A stretch of 64,000 bases of DNA. It comes from a virus. The stretch covers positions 1-64,000 of IMG/VR virus record IMGVR_UViG_3300021405_000007; one strand, 5' to 3'. The notes below the pieces were generated by a model, which was not told where the DNA came from, made no database searches, and was given only the letters and a program-made list of their open reading frames with translations. Below are positions 55,043 to 64,000 of the stretch, piece after piece (position 1 is the first letter of the stretch; every line of letters begins with the position of its first letter). Made by a program: the position numbers and the translations under genes.

Positions 55043-57190
55043 ATGGCTATTAAAACAAATTTCGGTGGAAGCACTATTTATCATCCAGGTGCTTATTCAA
55101 AATCGATCACCAACCCAACTCCCGGCTCTAATGTTGTATCAACCGATACCCTATTTCTTATTGGTGAGGCCTCTGGTGGCCAACCAGGTTCAAGCGCTGG
55201 TATAGTGTTTTACCCAGCTTCAGCTGCTTCCCAAATTCAATCTATTTATCAATCCGGCCCTATTGTAGACGCAATCATGAATTGTTTAGCTCCCCTGAAA
55301 CTATCAGGCGGTGGTGGTCCGGGTTTAATTGGTATATATAAAACCAACGCATCTGTGCAAGCATCTCTATCATTAGCTAGTTCTTACGCTACCTTAAAAG
55401 CTTTAGATTACGGCGTAAATGGAAACAGGATCACTGCTAAAATTATTGTTTCTGCAGAAGTATCTCCAGCAGTAACTGGTTCAGCAGCAGTAACTAACTT
55501 TGGTGGTTTAAACACTGAAACTTTAGTAATTAGAACAAATGGTGCAGCTTCAGTCACAGTTACATTCTCTTCTCCTGCAAGTATTGCTGATGTGATTTCT
55601 CAAATCAATTCTCAAGACACCCAAGTAACAGCGAGTCAAGTTGGTGGAATTCTTACGATTACCAAAAATACATCGGCTAATCATAATAGGGATGGTTTTG
55701 GTTCTACTATTGAAATTGTTAGCGGTTCTGCCTTAGGCCTTTTGTTTCTAACAGCTGGTCAATTTGGAGTAGCCGCTTCAGAACAAACCGCAACCGTAAC
55801 CTTAGCAAGTTCTGCTATTAATGTAACTGAAACTGATGTAGAAGGCGGAGCAATCGCTCTATCTATCGGTAGAACTAATGCTAGTTCTTGTACAGCTGCA
55901 ACAGTTCAAGTCAGTTCAACTAGTTTGGTGCTTACCGCAACGGGTTCAACTTCTTATAACTTTACCTTAAGCCAATACCCTTTAATTAAAGATTTAGTAG
56001 CAGCTATTAATAACGTAGCTGGAGGTTGGTCTGTAACTGCTAATGCAACCTTACAAAGTCTACCGTCATCAGCACTTGATGAAATGACCATTGGAGCATT
56101 TTCTGAAGCTGGTAACCAACCTGCTAGGATTAAAATTGATGCTTATTCAATGTCTCACGCTTTTGATTCATCCCAATTAGTTTCTATTGCCATGACTGCA
56201 GTAGCTGGTTTACCAGACCAACTTTCTCCTGCTGCTAGTTTAGCTGGTGGATTGTTGGGTGCAAGCGCTTCTTCTGACTTCGAAAATGCTTTAACTTTAT
56301 CTTTATCCGAAGACGTAAATGTTATCGTTCCTTTAATTAGCCAAGATGCTTCGGCTGACATCAGTATGGGTGTAACTGACTCTAGTTCTACTTACGATGT
56401 AGAAGCTGTTCAAGCAGCCCTTTCTTCTAACTTGGCATTACGCGGCAATATTAAAAATCGTCGCGAAGCTCAAGGGGTTGTAGGATACAGAGTTAATACT
56501 GCAGCTGCTATGTATGCCCAAGCAGCTTTGTTAGCCGATTCCAATACTCAATTAGTTGGACAGGATGTTTTAGTAGTAGATTCAACTGGTAATCTAAATT
56601 ATAAACAACCACACATCTTAGCTGCAATGATTGCAGGTGCTCGTTTAGGTGTTGATATCGGTGAACCTTTAACTTACAAATTCATTGCAGTTTCAGCAGT
56701 GGGTCATTTTGTTAATCCATCTACTGGTGTTTCTGGTGGTGATTTCAACCCAGTAATCGATGGTGATGCAGCTATCCAAGCCGGGGTTACTTATTTGGAA
56801 CCAGCTCAAGGAGCTTTCCGAATAGCAGTAGACAATACTACTTACGGTGCAGATGCTAATTTTGTTTACAATCGTGGTTCAGTGGTACAAGCTGCTCAAT
56901 ACATTGCTAAAACGATCCGTAATGATGCTGAACTTACTTTCGTAGGTAAGAAAACTTCAATCGTTGATGCTAATGCCATTAAATCAAGAATTTCAACAAT
57001 ATTACGTCAATTATTAGTAGCTCAAATTATAGTCCCTTCAACTGGTTATCCTTTGGGTTATAATACTGACACTTTTACCGTACAAGTTGTTGGAAACACA
57101 GCTAGCGTTCAACTCGAAGTATTCCCAGTACTTGGCCTCGACTTTGTGCTGATTACTTTTACGTTATCGGAAGCTACTTCTAACGCTTAA
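55043..57190 (+). CDS. contractile tail sheath protein
   Basis: 715 residues. The N-terminus GGSTIYHPGAYSKSITNPTP and TLFLIGEASGGQPGS match sheath proteins. The C-terminal domain has LTFVGKKTSIVDANAIKSRI and LRQLLVAQIIVP, the conserved sheath core. The middle is a long Ser/Thr/Ala-rich beta region, probably surface-exposed extra domains, which explains the larger size than the minimal sheath. Together with the tube gene just downstream it defines a myovirus. Confidence 0.85.
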   Translation: MAIKTNFGGSTIYHPGAYSKSITNPTPGSNVVSTDTLFLIGEASGGQPGSSAGIVFYPASAASQIQSIYQSGPIVDAIMNCLAPLKLSGGGGPGLIGIYKTNASVQASLSLASSYATLKALDYGVNGNRITAKIIVSAEVSPAVTGSAAVTNFGGLNTETLVIRTNGAASVTVTFSSPASIADVISQINSQDTQVTASQVGGILTITKNTSANHNRDGFGSTIEIVSGSALGLLFLTAGQFGVAASEQTATVTLASSAINVTETDVEGGAIALSIGRTNASSCTAATVQVSSTSLVLTATGSTSYNFTLSQYPLIKDLVAAINNVAGGWSVTANATLQSLPSSALDEMTIGAFSEAGNQPARIKIDAYSMSHAFDSSQLVSIAMTAVAGLPDQLSPAASLAGGLLGASASSDFENALTLSLSEDVNVIVPLISQDASADISMGVTDSSSTYDVEAVQAALSSNLALRGNIKNRREAQGVVGYRVNTAAAMYAQAALLADSNTQLVGQDVLVVDSTGNLNYKQPHILAAMIAGARLGVDIGEPLTYKFIAVSAVGHFVNPSTGVSGGDFNPVIDGDAAIQAGVTYLEPAQGAFRIAVDNTTYGADANFVYNRGSVVQAAQYIAKTIRNDAELTFVGKKTSIVDANAIKSRISTILRQLLVAQIIVPSTGYPLGYNTDTFTVQVVGNTASVQLEVFPVLGLDFVLITFTLSEATSNA

Positions 57191-57201
57191 GGAATTGTTG
57201 A

Positions 57202-57744
57202 ATGAGCGATAAACTCATAGATTGGGATGCGATACGAGTACCTCTAGACTTTAATAAAGCTAAAAAAGCTAGAGGTGAATACTCTTCTTACAGAGAGTTA
57301 GTAGCAAAATCTCAAGAAATGATGGTAAAAGCTCAACAAGCACAAGAACTTAGAAAAGCTCAAGAATTAGAACTGAAACCAAAGTTGATAGATAGATTGG
57401 TTAACCGCACTCCAATCACTGTTATGAGATCTTTTCAAAATCCCACTGAGACCGCTAACGGTATGGTGAACGATGAAGAAGATGACGGATTTTATACAGT
57501 AGTTAAAAGTAGTAATAATGGTAGTGGAATTAGATTTCAAGAAGTGATGGAAACGATTCCAGCTGGAGAAGTGCTCCAATTTAAAACGTTAGAAAAGACT
57601 CTAGGACAATTAATATTTAAAAGTAAGTCAGGTCGAGAATATTGCATATATAAAGATCCAACAGTTATGTTTCAGGGACAAACGATAGATAATCCAGCAT
57701 ACTGGGGACTTATTTTTAACTGTGATTTGAATAAAGAAATTTAA
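57202..57744 (+). CDS. hypothetical tail-region protein, 180 aa
   Basis: A helical N-terminal third (YSSYRELVAKSQEMMVKAQQ) and a beta-rich C-terminal domain (IRFQEVMETIPAGEVLQFKT, REYCIYKDPTVMFQGQTI). It lies between sheath and tube. TAAGGA upstream. Not recognised. Confidence 0.6.
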   Translation: MSDKLIDWDAIRVPLDFNKAKKARGEYSSYRELVAKSQEMMVKAQQAQELRKAQELELKPKLIDRLVNRTPITVMRSFQNPTETANGMVNDEEDDGFYTVVKSSNNGSGIRFQEVMETIPAGEVLQFKTLEKTLGQLIFKSKSGREYCIYKDPTVMFQGQTIDNPAYWGLIFNCDLNKEI

Positions 57745-57755
57745 GGAGATAAAAA

Positions 57756-58196
57756 ATGGCAAGAATTTTAACGGGTTCCAAAGCGCAGATTAGAATCAAT
57801 GGAAACATCGTTGCATTCGCATCAAACGTTTCTGTTGACTATGATTATGCATTGGCTAATGCAGATATCTTAGGACAATTGGAAACAGGCGATCTTGCGG
57901 AAGTTGGACATACTGCGAGGGCTACTTGCGATCACTTCATGCTCGTAGATCAAAGTTTTGCTTCTACTGCAGTAGAACTTGGTTTTGAAAATGCAATTCT
58001 TTCAGCAATGAGAGACCAAGCATACTTCGATATCGAAATCTTTGATACCACCAATAACAATGAAATTCGCATGAAATTAGGTGACTGCAAATTTGCTGGC
58101 GGTAGTGGTAGAATGGCTTCTCGTGACATGTTTACTGGTACTTGGAACTTCACAGCTAGGTTCGTCGAACACACTAGTGCTCGCGCTGGTTTATAA
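57756..58196 (+). CDS. tail tube protein
   Basis: 146 residues, the size of phage tubes. ILTGSKAQIRINGNIVAFAS, then DILGQLETGDLAEVGHTAR and a C-terminal MFTGTWNFTARFVEHTSAR show the beta-sandwich of tube proteins. Strong ribosome site TAAGGAG. It follows the sheath after one small gene, the standard myovirus order. Confidence 0.78.
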   Translation: MARILTGSKAQIRINGNIVAFASNVSVDYDYALANADILGQLETGDLAEVGHTARATCDHFMLVDQSFASTAVELGFENAILSAMRDQAYFDIEIFDTTNNNEIRMKLGDCKFAGGSGRMASRDMFTGTWNFTARFVEHTSARAGL

Positions 58197-58244
58197 CCTA
58201 AATACTTGAAATAATTAGTCATTTAACTTTTGAAGGAGGGCTTT

Positions 58245-58478
58245 ATGCCAGACCAAAAACCTACTAAGCTTAAGATCTACAATAAAAAACCAGGTCAGAT
58301 CTCTTCTGGCTCAAACACTGCTATAGAAGTTGACGGTAAATTATTACCTCACGTAACTTTCATTAAAATTGAACTAAAACCCAATAAATTAGCAAAAGTT
58401 ACCATGGAACTACTTCTAGATATGGAGAGCGTAGATCTAGAAGTAGAGTCATCTACTTTGAAGTGTTTAAGGTCATAA
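58245..58478 (+). CDS. hypothetical tail-region protein, 77 aa
   Basis: Beta-rich: NTAIEVDGKLLPHVTFIKIE, LKPNKLAKVTMELLLDMESV. The strong GAAGGAGGG site before the ATG at 58245 suggests high expression. Function unknown. Confidence 0.6.
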   Translation: MPDQKPTKLKIYNKKPGQISSGSNTAIEVDGKLLPHVTFIKIELKPNKLAKVTMELLLDMESVDLEVESSTLKCLRS

Positions 58479-58481
58479 GAA

Positions 58482-59306
58482 GTGGCTCTTGAAAAAACAT
58501 TTAGGAGTGTCCCACCCCAAGCGTTCACTGCAGATGGTACTTCCAATGGTATTGTAAAAATTGCTGATACTACATCTTTTAAGATTGGTCAGCATGTTAG
58601 AGTTCAAGCTGTTGGTCAATCTGATCTTATAGTTAAAATTACTGATATCACAGATATAAACACGATTATGGTAGATGCTAATATAAGCCTCTACACTTTA
58701 ATTGATTCTGCTAGTATTAGTGCAGCAGCTCAAAGACGCTCGATAGTTGGCTCTATAGATGTGCTAAGAGCGGTATATTCGGAAGCCCCAACAGTAGCAT
58801 TTAGAACTACTTTGGTTGATCAATTAGGTAATAGCTATAATGATAGTAATCCCTTACCGATGGCCTTCGATGGCACTATCAATATAGGCGATGTAACGAT
58901 CACCGATGGGACAAATGATTTAAAGGTAAACTCTGATGGTTCCATAAATGTAGTAACCGAGTCTATAGCGGGCGCAGTTACCAATATTTTTTCTCAGATT
59001 TCTTCCCTAGTAGCTAACTCTCAAACTCAAATTTTAAGTTATACCGTACCTATATCTCAGACTTTTCTTTTGGCTGAAGTAGAAGTAAGCGGGACTAATA
59101 TTGCCGTTTACGAGGTCTATATAGGCGGGGTTTTGCAAGCTCGGAGAAGAACCTATTTTGGGGGTTCTTTATCCGATGAGTTTAATTTTACTGCCGGTAG
59201 TGGCCCTTTAATGATTGCCTCGGGAGGTATAATTAGTGTGAAAGTAACACACATGCGTCCTGACGTTGGTGATTTTGAGGCTAGATTATTAGGCGTACTT
59301 CAATAA
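58482..59306 (+). CDS. virion protein, two-domain paralogue of the 44.2-kb gene
   Basis: 274 residues, GTG start after AAGG. Residues 1-130 repeat the pattern of the gene at 44189. The C-terminal half (ILSYTVPISQTFLLAEVEVS, VYEVYIGGVLQARRRTYFGG) is a beta-sandwich-like domain typical of tail-fibre tips. Probably an adaptor or fibre protein. Confidence 0.6.
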   Translation: MALEKTFRSVPPQAFTADGTSNGIVKIADTTSFKIGQHVRVQAVGQSDLIVKITDITDINTIMVDANISLYTLIDSASISAAAQRRSIVGSIDVLRAVYSEAPTVAFRTTLVDQLGNSYNDSNPLPMAFDGTINIGDVTITDGTNDLKVNSDGSINVVTESIAGAVTNIFSQISSLVANSQTQILSYTVPISQTFLLAEVEVSGTNIAVYEVYIGGVLQARRRTYFGGSLSDEFNFTAGSGPLMIASGGIISVKVTHMRPDVGDFEARLLGVLQ

Positions 59307-59321
59307 CAATTAAGGTATCTT

Positions 59322-59504
59322 ATGCTTCCTCTAGATTTAAAAAGAATAAAACTTGAATTAGTTAAGGTGGCGGCTGCAAGAGCTGAACTTGAGTTCAGAA
59401 TTGAAGAGCGCTTAGACGATATCGAAAGAATAAAAGCTAACATTCAAATTCAATTAGATAAAGAATCAGAATTACAAAAAAAGATAGCAGAAGCTTCAGT
59501 TTAA
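59322..59504 (+). CDS. coiled-coil protein, 60 aa
   Basis: Almost entirely heptad-patterned helix (LKRIKLELVKVAAARAELEF and IERIKANIQIQLDKESELQK). TAAGGTAT upstream. It may be a trimerisation or chaperone-like partner of the fibre proteins. Confidence 0.6.
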   Translation: MLPLDLKRIKLELVKVAAARAELEFRIEERLDDIERIKANIQIQLDKESELQKKIAEASV

Positions 59505-59530
59505 ACAAATGTTTTTTATAAGGTATCGAT

Positions 59531-60613
59531 ATGTCAGACTTTAATAGTAGCCTTCCGGTACGCACCCAAAGCGCCGGCGACGTAATTGCCAAAATCTCAG
59601 ACGCTACAACCCCATCACAGCAATTAGCTGTCGATGTTACCGGTAAGATAACAGTAAAAATAGACGACGCTTCTGGCTCTGGTTTAACTTCACAAGTAAA
59701 TGGTACTCAACAAGCTTTAGATGTTGGTATCAACGTTTCCGGTGTCCAAATTGATCCGCGAAATCAAGGCTCTGCTGCTGCAACCCATGCTAGTCCTTGG
59801 TGGGTTCGACTAACAGATGGTACTAATGACTCTTCTTTATTAGCTACTGGCGAACTCAAGGTATCGGTGACTCAGTTACTAACTGAAGATCATAACTATG
59901 GAGCAGTTGGTGCAAGCACGCTTAGAGTAGCTGCTCAAATTGGTAATGCTACTGGAGCAGCCAGTTTTGGGGGAGGTGCCACTAGTGCTCAAACTCTTAG
60001 AACTTCAGCCAATTTAAGTGATGGTGCCGGTACAGCTTTGACCTCTTCTTTGGTCAACTCTAAACAACGATTAGATGTTGGCTTAGCTGCTGAGGGAGTA
60101 ACTGGTGCTGCTGTTCCTTTTGATTCAGTTCAAATTGGTGGTTCAGATGGAACAGACCTAAGAACGTGGTCAATGTTTTCCTCTGGTATTGGTAAAGTTG
60201 GCATTTTTGACTCCCTAGGGAATGCTTTTAGCATAAGTAACCCGTTACCTGTAACTGTTGATACGGTTATTGGTAGCTCAGTTAATGACTTCAAGGATGC
60301 TTCTTCAATCGCTGCAAGTTCTAGTGACAACCACGACTACACCGTAACTGCTGGCAAAACTCTAACTTTAGATCAAATTGAATCAGCAGCTTCTGGTAAA
60401 GCTAAAATGCAAGTTCAAATTGAAACCGGAGTTGCGACAGGGGTATTCAATGCTAAATTTACCCAATTTAACTCAACTGCAACCCCTAGCATGAGTGTAA
60501 AACTGTCTGACCCTATTCAAGTAGCAGCAGGCGTAAGAGTTCGAATTGTAATGACAAACTTAGATGTTAATGCAATGGATTTATATTCAACTGTATCGGG
60601 TACAGAAAATTAA
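59531..60613 (+). CDS. tail fibre/adhesin-like virion protein, 360 aa
   Basis: Gly/Ser/Thr/Ala-rich and low in charge, with recurring LDVGINVSG and LDVGLAAEG units and TDGTNDSSL. The C-terminus (SSDNHDYTVTAGKTLTLDQI) is a beta-sandwich-like module that recurs in phage fibres. TAAGGTAT ribosome site. No enzymatic motif. Confidence 0.6.
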   Translation: MSDFNSSLPVRTQSAGDVIAKISDATTPSQQLAVDVTGKITVKIDDASGSGLTSQVNGTQQALDVGINVSGVQIDPRNQGSAAATHASPWWVRLTDGTNDSSLLATGELKVSVTQLLTEDHNYGAVGASTLRVAAQIGNATGAASFGGGATSAQTLRTSANLSDGAGTALTSSLVNSKQRLDVGLAAEGVTGAAVPFDSVQIGGSDGTDLRTWSMFSSGIGKVGIFDSLGNAFSISNPLPVTVDTVIGSSVNDFKDASSIAASSSDNHDYTVTAGKTLTLDQIESAASGKAKMQVQIETGVATGVFNAKFTQFNSTATPSMSVKLSDPIQVAAGVRVRIVMTNLDVNAMDLYSTVSGTEN

Positions 60614-60623
60614 AGGGTAAATC

Positions 60624-62975
60624 TTGGCTGATCTATCTTACATTCAATCTACTCAAGAAGTTAAAATTGCTGGACAAGATGCAACTGGCCATAATGTTAA
60701 CTTCGTTGGTGCCGATACCAATGGCAATATGCTGGTTAAAGATTTTGCTGATGGCACGACTGGCTCTGTAACGCCTGCTACTGCGATACAAATAGGCGTT
60801 AAAAATGTAGCCGGTAATCTACAAGCTCCCTCCTTGGATCGGAATGGCTTTTTAAGTACTACTATAAATACGGATAAATCCGTTTTCGGACCATTGATCA
60901 CTTTATCAAGGGTGCAACAATTATCTGCAGATTTTTCCCAAACAGTTGCTGCTAATAATTTATCACAAACAGTAACGGGAACCGGAGTAATAGCTCTTTC
61001 AAACTCCAATGCAACGATATCTAGTGGAACGGGCGCTACATCCTCAGCACAACTCCAAACGATAGGATCTATAAACTATTCCCCTGGTAGAGAAATTTAT
61101 ACTCAATTCACGGCTGCTTTTACTTCACCTACTAGTGCTGCAAGTACCCAATATACAGGTCTTTATAATGGAACCGATGGTTTATTAATTGGGTATAACG
61201 GTCTTAATTTTGGTATAGCAAGTGTTGCAGGGGGATCTCTAACCTTTGTCTCCTCAGCTTCTTTCAATTTAGATACTTTAGCCGGCGCTGCAACGTCTTT
61301 ATTCACTCGGGCTGGTACTCCAGAGGCGGTGAACTTTACTTTAAAAAATGTTTATAGAATTCGTGCCGGATGGTTAGGTGCCGCCCCAATATATTACGAG
61401 ATTCTTTCTCCTGATGGAAATTGGGTAACTTTTCACATAATACGTCAACCAAATAGCTCAGTAAATCCAGCATTTTTACAGCCATCCTTGCCAATTACGA
61501 TGTTGGTTACAAAAACTGCCTCGGATAGTACGAATTTAGTTATTACGACTACTTCCTGGGATGCGGGCATTGTCGACGTATCTTCAGGTGTTGATATCAG
61601 CAATAATGGCACCATTTCAGTACTAAATGGAGCAGTGTTAATTAACACCGAGGAACGTTCAACTGTAGTTATGGACGTTACCGGTACTTGGTCCGGAACT
61701 TTACAAATTCAAGGAGATGTTGGTGATAGTACTTGGAATGCTATATATGGTATTAACACCAATGCTGTTTCCGCTCAAAATTACACAGCCAATGCAACAA
61801 TAATAGTTCCTTGCGCAGGTTTTGCTTCTATAAGAGTTATAGCCACTGCTTGGAGTTCCGGAACTGCTAATGTTAACTGGGTCGCTACACAAGGTATACA
61901 AGGTGTATTAGCTCAAAGTGTGGGGAATATAGCATCTGGACAGCCGGATATTGGTAATCCTATCAAGATAGGGGGGGTTTACAATTCAACCTTGCCTGTA
62001 GTCTCCACTGGAAGCAGAGTAGACTTGCAGGTTGATGCTAATGGTAGGTTAAAACTAGCAGGATCTAGCTATTTTCATCCTATTTTCTCCGTAAGAGTTC
62101 AAAATGTATCAGCTGTTACGACCATTCTTTCTACCTCCCTAACTGCAACCATTAGTGCCACAAAAGCGGGAAACACCATAATTGTGGCCGCATGCTGCAA
62201 TGCTGGCACCCTAACTATAGCAGATAGTGCGTCACAGACTTACTCAACAGCGACAACGTTAGCTGGAAACGGCACCCAAACTTCTAAAATATTCTATTTT
62301 CCTAATACGGCTGCAGGGGTAACCACGGTAACTATTTCTTCGACCTCTTCTACTGACCTAAACTTAGTAGTAGCTGAATATTCGGGAGTTTTGACTGCTT
62401 CTCCTTTAGATCAGACTTCTACCCACGGTCAAACAGCTTCCACTTCTTGGACTAGTAATTCTACTCCAGCTACGGCTCAAGCTTCAGAATTGCTAATCGG
62501 TAACTGCATGGGGACTTTGCATAATAATACAACCTTCACTCCGGCTACTGGATGGAATTCCATAAGTACAGCATTAAGTACTAGGGGTGGTGCTAATTTA
62601 GAACTATTTATGGCTGATCAATATGTACTAGCAACAGGCACATATGCTTTTACCGGGACGACTAGTCAGAGTGATGATGAGTATGCTGCTATAGCTACTT
62701 TTAAATTCGCTACCCCAAACATGATTGTGCCGGTCAATACAGCCGCACTAATAAAGTCGGGCGCGGGAATACTCAGAAAAATTACTGTTAATACAATCGG
62801 AACAGGCTCTGCAAGTGTAACTATTTATGATAATACCACTAATTCTGGAACTATTGTGGCGACTCTGGCTTTAACATCTGCAATTGGATCAGTGGAATAT
62901 AATTTGAATTATGCAACTGGGCTGACGATAGTAGTCAATTCAACTACAGCTGACCTTACGGTGATATATGACTAA
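60624..62975 (+). CDS. large receptor-binding/adhesin-like protein, 783 aa
   Basis: TTG start (MADLSYIQSTQEVKIAGQ) after AAAGGG. A lectin-like beta region (about 100-320), then a module around VTGTWSGTLQIQGDVGDSTW (351-370) also found in the next gene, then SVRVQNVSAV...VVAEYSGV segments, and a C-terminal IKSGAGILRKITVNTIGTGS domain. Multi-module architecture of a tail spike or fibre. Both the TGTWSG and KSGxG modules recur in the downstream gene. Confidence 0.6.
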   Translation: MADLSYIQSTQEVKIAGQDATGHNVNFVGADTNGNMLVKDFADGTTGSVTPATAIQIGVKNVAGNLQAPSLDRNGFLSTTINTDKSVFGPLITLSRVQQLSADFSQTVAANNLSQTVTGTGVIALSNSNATISSGTGATSSAQLQTIGSINYSPGREIYTQFTAAFTSPTSAASTQYTGLYNGTDGLLIGYNGLNFGIASVAGGSLTFVSSASFNLDTLAGAATSLFTRAGTPEAVNFTLKNVYRIRAGWLGAAPIYYEILSPDGNWVTFHIIRQPNSSVNPAFLQPSLPITMLVTKTASDSTNLVITTTSWDAGIVDVSSGVDISNNGTISVLNGAVLINTEERSTVVMDVTGTWSGTLQIQGDVGDSTWNAIYGINTNAVSAQNYTANATIIVPCAGFASIRVIATAWSSGTANVNWVATQGIQGVLAQSVGNIASGQPDIGNPIKIGGVYNSTLPVVSTGSRVDLQVDANGRLKLAGSSYFHPIFSVRVQNVSAVTTILSTSLTATISATKAGNTIIVAACCNAGTLTIADSASQTYSTATTLAGNGTQTSKIFYFPNTAAGVTTVTISSTSSTDLNLVVAEYSGVLTASPLDQTSTHGQTASTSWTSNSTPATAQASELLIGNCMGTLHNNTTFTPATGWNSISTALSTRGGANLELFMADQYVLATGTYAFTGTTSQSDDEYAAIATFKFATPNMIVPVNTAALIKSGAGILRKITVNTIGTGSASVTIYDNTTNSGTIVATLALTSAIGSVEYNLNYATGLTIVVNSTTADLTVIYD

Positions 62976-64000
62976 AGTAACATGGACTCAAATAAAACAG
63001 TCAATTATATCAAATAATTCCGATTATAGCTGGCTCCAAGATGACAATTCTTACACGGTTACCACATTTGGAGGTTCTCAAGAACTAACGGCTATTATTC
63101 CTATTACCGTACCAGCTTCTTCCGATCAGACTGATTTTGAGACCAATTATAAAAATTCAAGTTCAATTCCTAGAAGTAGTCTTTTTCCTAAACCCTTCAT
63201 CGATAACAGTGTGGCTACGACCTTTACTGGTGCAGGACAAACTCTTGTAATTGATACTACTGGCTGTTCTACAGTACAGTATGGGACGATAAACCATAGT
63301 TGGATTGGTGATATAAGCACTGAATTAAGTTATGATAATGGAGCTAATTGGTTTCCTTGTGCTACAGCTGATACAGACCCCTCAACCAACCTACTTATGC
63401 TTGAGTGGGGGGGTGCCTTTTCCTCAGCATTCAACGATGATCCGTGGGAAGTTAATAGCTCTGGTAGTACAAATTTCAGACTTAGAGTTTTAGACTATAC
63501 GTCAGGATCTTTAGATGTAACAATGATATCTTCGGCGGCATCTACGGATGTTGCAACACCATCAAATGATAGGTGGAATGTAGGTACTGCTAGTGCTTTG
63601 AATGGCACAATCACAGGAGCAACCGCCGGCTGTAGTTCATGCGGAATAGCCGTATCAGGTACTTGGTCTGGAGTTTTAACTTTTCAAGCCAGTATAGATA
63701 ATGTTAACTTTTTCAATATTTCAGTTATTGACCTATCAACAGGGTTCCAAATCCCAACCGTAAGTGCTAATGGCAATTATATGACTCCTTGTGGGGGGTA
63801 CAATCTTATAAGAGCTTTAGTTACTTCATACTCTTCTGGTTCAATAGTGGTGACCTTTGATGCAGGTACAGGTAGCCAAGAGGGCTTGTATCCAATAGAT
63901 CCTCCTACCAAATATAATCATATAACCGGTAACGCCACGACCACTGTTAAATCGGGTGTAGGAAGACTTCATTCAATTTGCATAAACAATAATACTACTG
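62968..64000 (+). CDS. adhesin-like virion protein, 5' part (continues beyond window)
   Basis: Open from ATG 62968 to the window end (344 codons seen), overlapping the previous stop by 8 bases. The start is MTKVTWTQIKQSIISNNSDY. From about residue 229 it has VSGTWSGVLTFQASIDNVNF, then PCGGYNLIRALVTSYSSGSI, matching the module in the preceding protein (VTGTWSG...PCAGFASIRVIATAWSSGT). At the window edge KSGVGRLHSICINN begins the second shared module. Likely a fibre or baseplate-associated adhesin. Confidence 0.75.
   Translation, partial: MTKVTWTQIKQSIISNNSDYSWLQDDNSYTVTTFGGSQELTAIIPITVPASSDQTDFETNYKNSSSIPRSSLFPKPFIDNSVATTFTGAGQTLVIDTTGCSTVQYGTINHSWIGDISTELSYDNGANWFPCATADTDPSTNLLMLEWGGAFSSAFNDDPWEVNSSGSTNFRLRVLDYTSGSLDVTMISSAASTDVATPSNDRWNVGTASALNGTITGATAGCSSCGIAVSGTWSGVLTFQASIDNVNFFNISVIDLSTGFQIPTVSANGNYMTPCGGYNLIRALVTSYSSGSIVVTFDAGTGSQEGLYPIDPPTKYNHITGNATTTVKSGVGRLHSICINNNTT

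Noticed and set aside
1-64000. tRNA genes, CRISPR arrays, integrase or lysogeny module
   Set aside because: No cloverleaf with a T-loop, no spaced repeats and no recombinase or repressor signature was found by reading both strands.

Overview
The window is a contiguous piece of an AT-rich, virulent-looking, contractile-tailed bacteriophage genome (myovirus morphology). Evidence for a phage: terminase large subunit, portal, MuF-like head protein, prohead protease, HK97-type major capsid protein, contractile tail sheath and tail tube lie in one co-oriented block, preceded by a complete phage replication and recombination set. No integrase, repressor, tRNA or CRISPR array was seen. The host cannot be named. 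Shine-Dalgarno sites of AGGAG/TAAGG type, sigma-70-like promoters and an exported protease with a classical signal peptide fit a bacterial, probably Gram-negative, host.

Layout. 1-5.9 kb: CYTH-fold protein, GroEL-type chaperonin, zinc-ribbon protein, metallophosphoesterase, an OB-fold candidate ssDNA-binding protein. 5.9-9.3 kb: a GIY-YIG homing endonuclease beside an IbrB-like ParB-fold protein and an IbrA-like PP-loop (PAPS reductase family) protein, then MazG. 9.3-20.2 kb: replication and recombination (PrimPol-helicase fusion, family A DNA polymerase with a Cys4 insertion, dNMP kinase, UvsX/RecA, SbcD- and SbcC-like proteins, RuvC-like resolvase). 20.2-34.6 kb: packaging and head (small and large terminase, portal, MuF, ClpP-like protease, FKBP-like protein, GroES-like co-chaperonin, Cas4-like nuclease, an exported ClpP-like protease, prohead protease, scaffold candidate, major capsid protein), ending at a strong terminator. 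34.7-44.2 kb: accessory region with an HNH endonuclease, many small membrane proteins, three genes that look frameshifted, a HExxH peptidase, an Nramp-family metal transporter, a CPBP-type intramembrane protease, a DnaQ-like exonuclease, peptide deformylase and an orphan antitoxin-like protein. 44.2-51.2 kb: neck and virion-associated proteins, including a large protein with a repeated GKPIY module. 51.2-51.6 kb: the only reverse-strand genes, two very short ones. 51.8-53.0 kb: a full-length sigma-70-family factor. 53.0-64.0 kb: tail completion, sheath, tube and a run of fibre/adhesin-like proteins; the last gene runs off the window.

How it fits together. The phage carries its own DNA synthesis and recombination-repair machinery, its own chaperonin pair (GroEL and GroES about 25 kb apart, the latter inside the head operon), and its own sigma factor. 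A recurring extended -10 element (TGnTATAAT/TGnTAAAAT) precedes most transcription units after 23 kb and is a plausible target of that factor or of the host holoenzyme. The least explained material is the Nramp-CPBP cassette, the exported ClpP-like protease, the antitoxin-tail protein, the peptide shared by protease and capsid protein, and the GKPIY module family.
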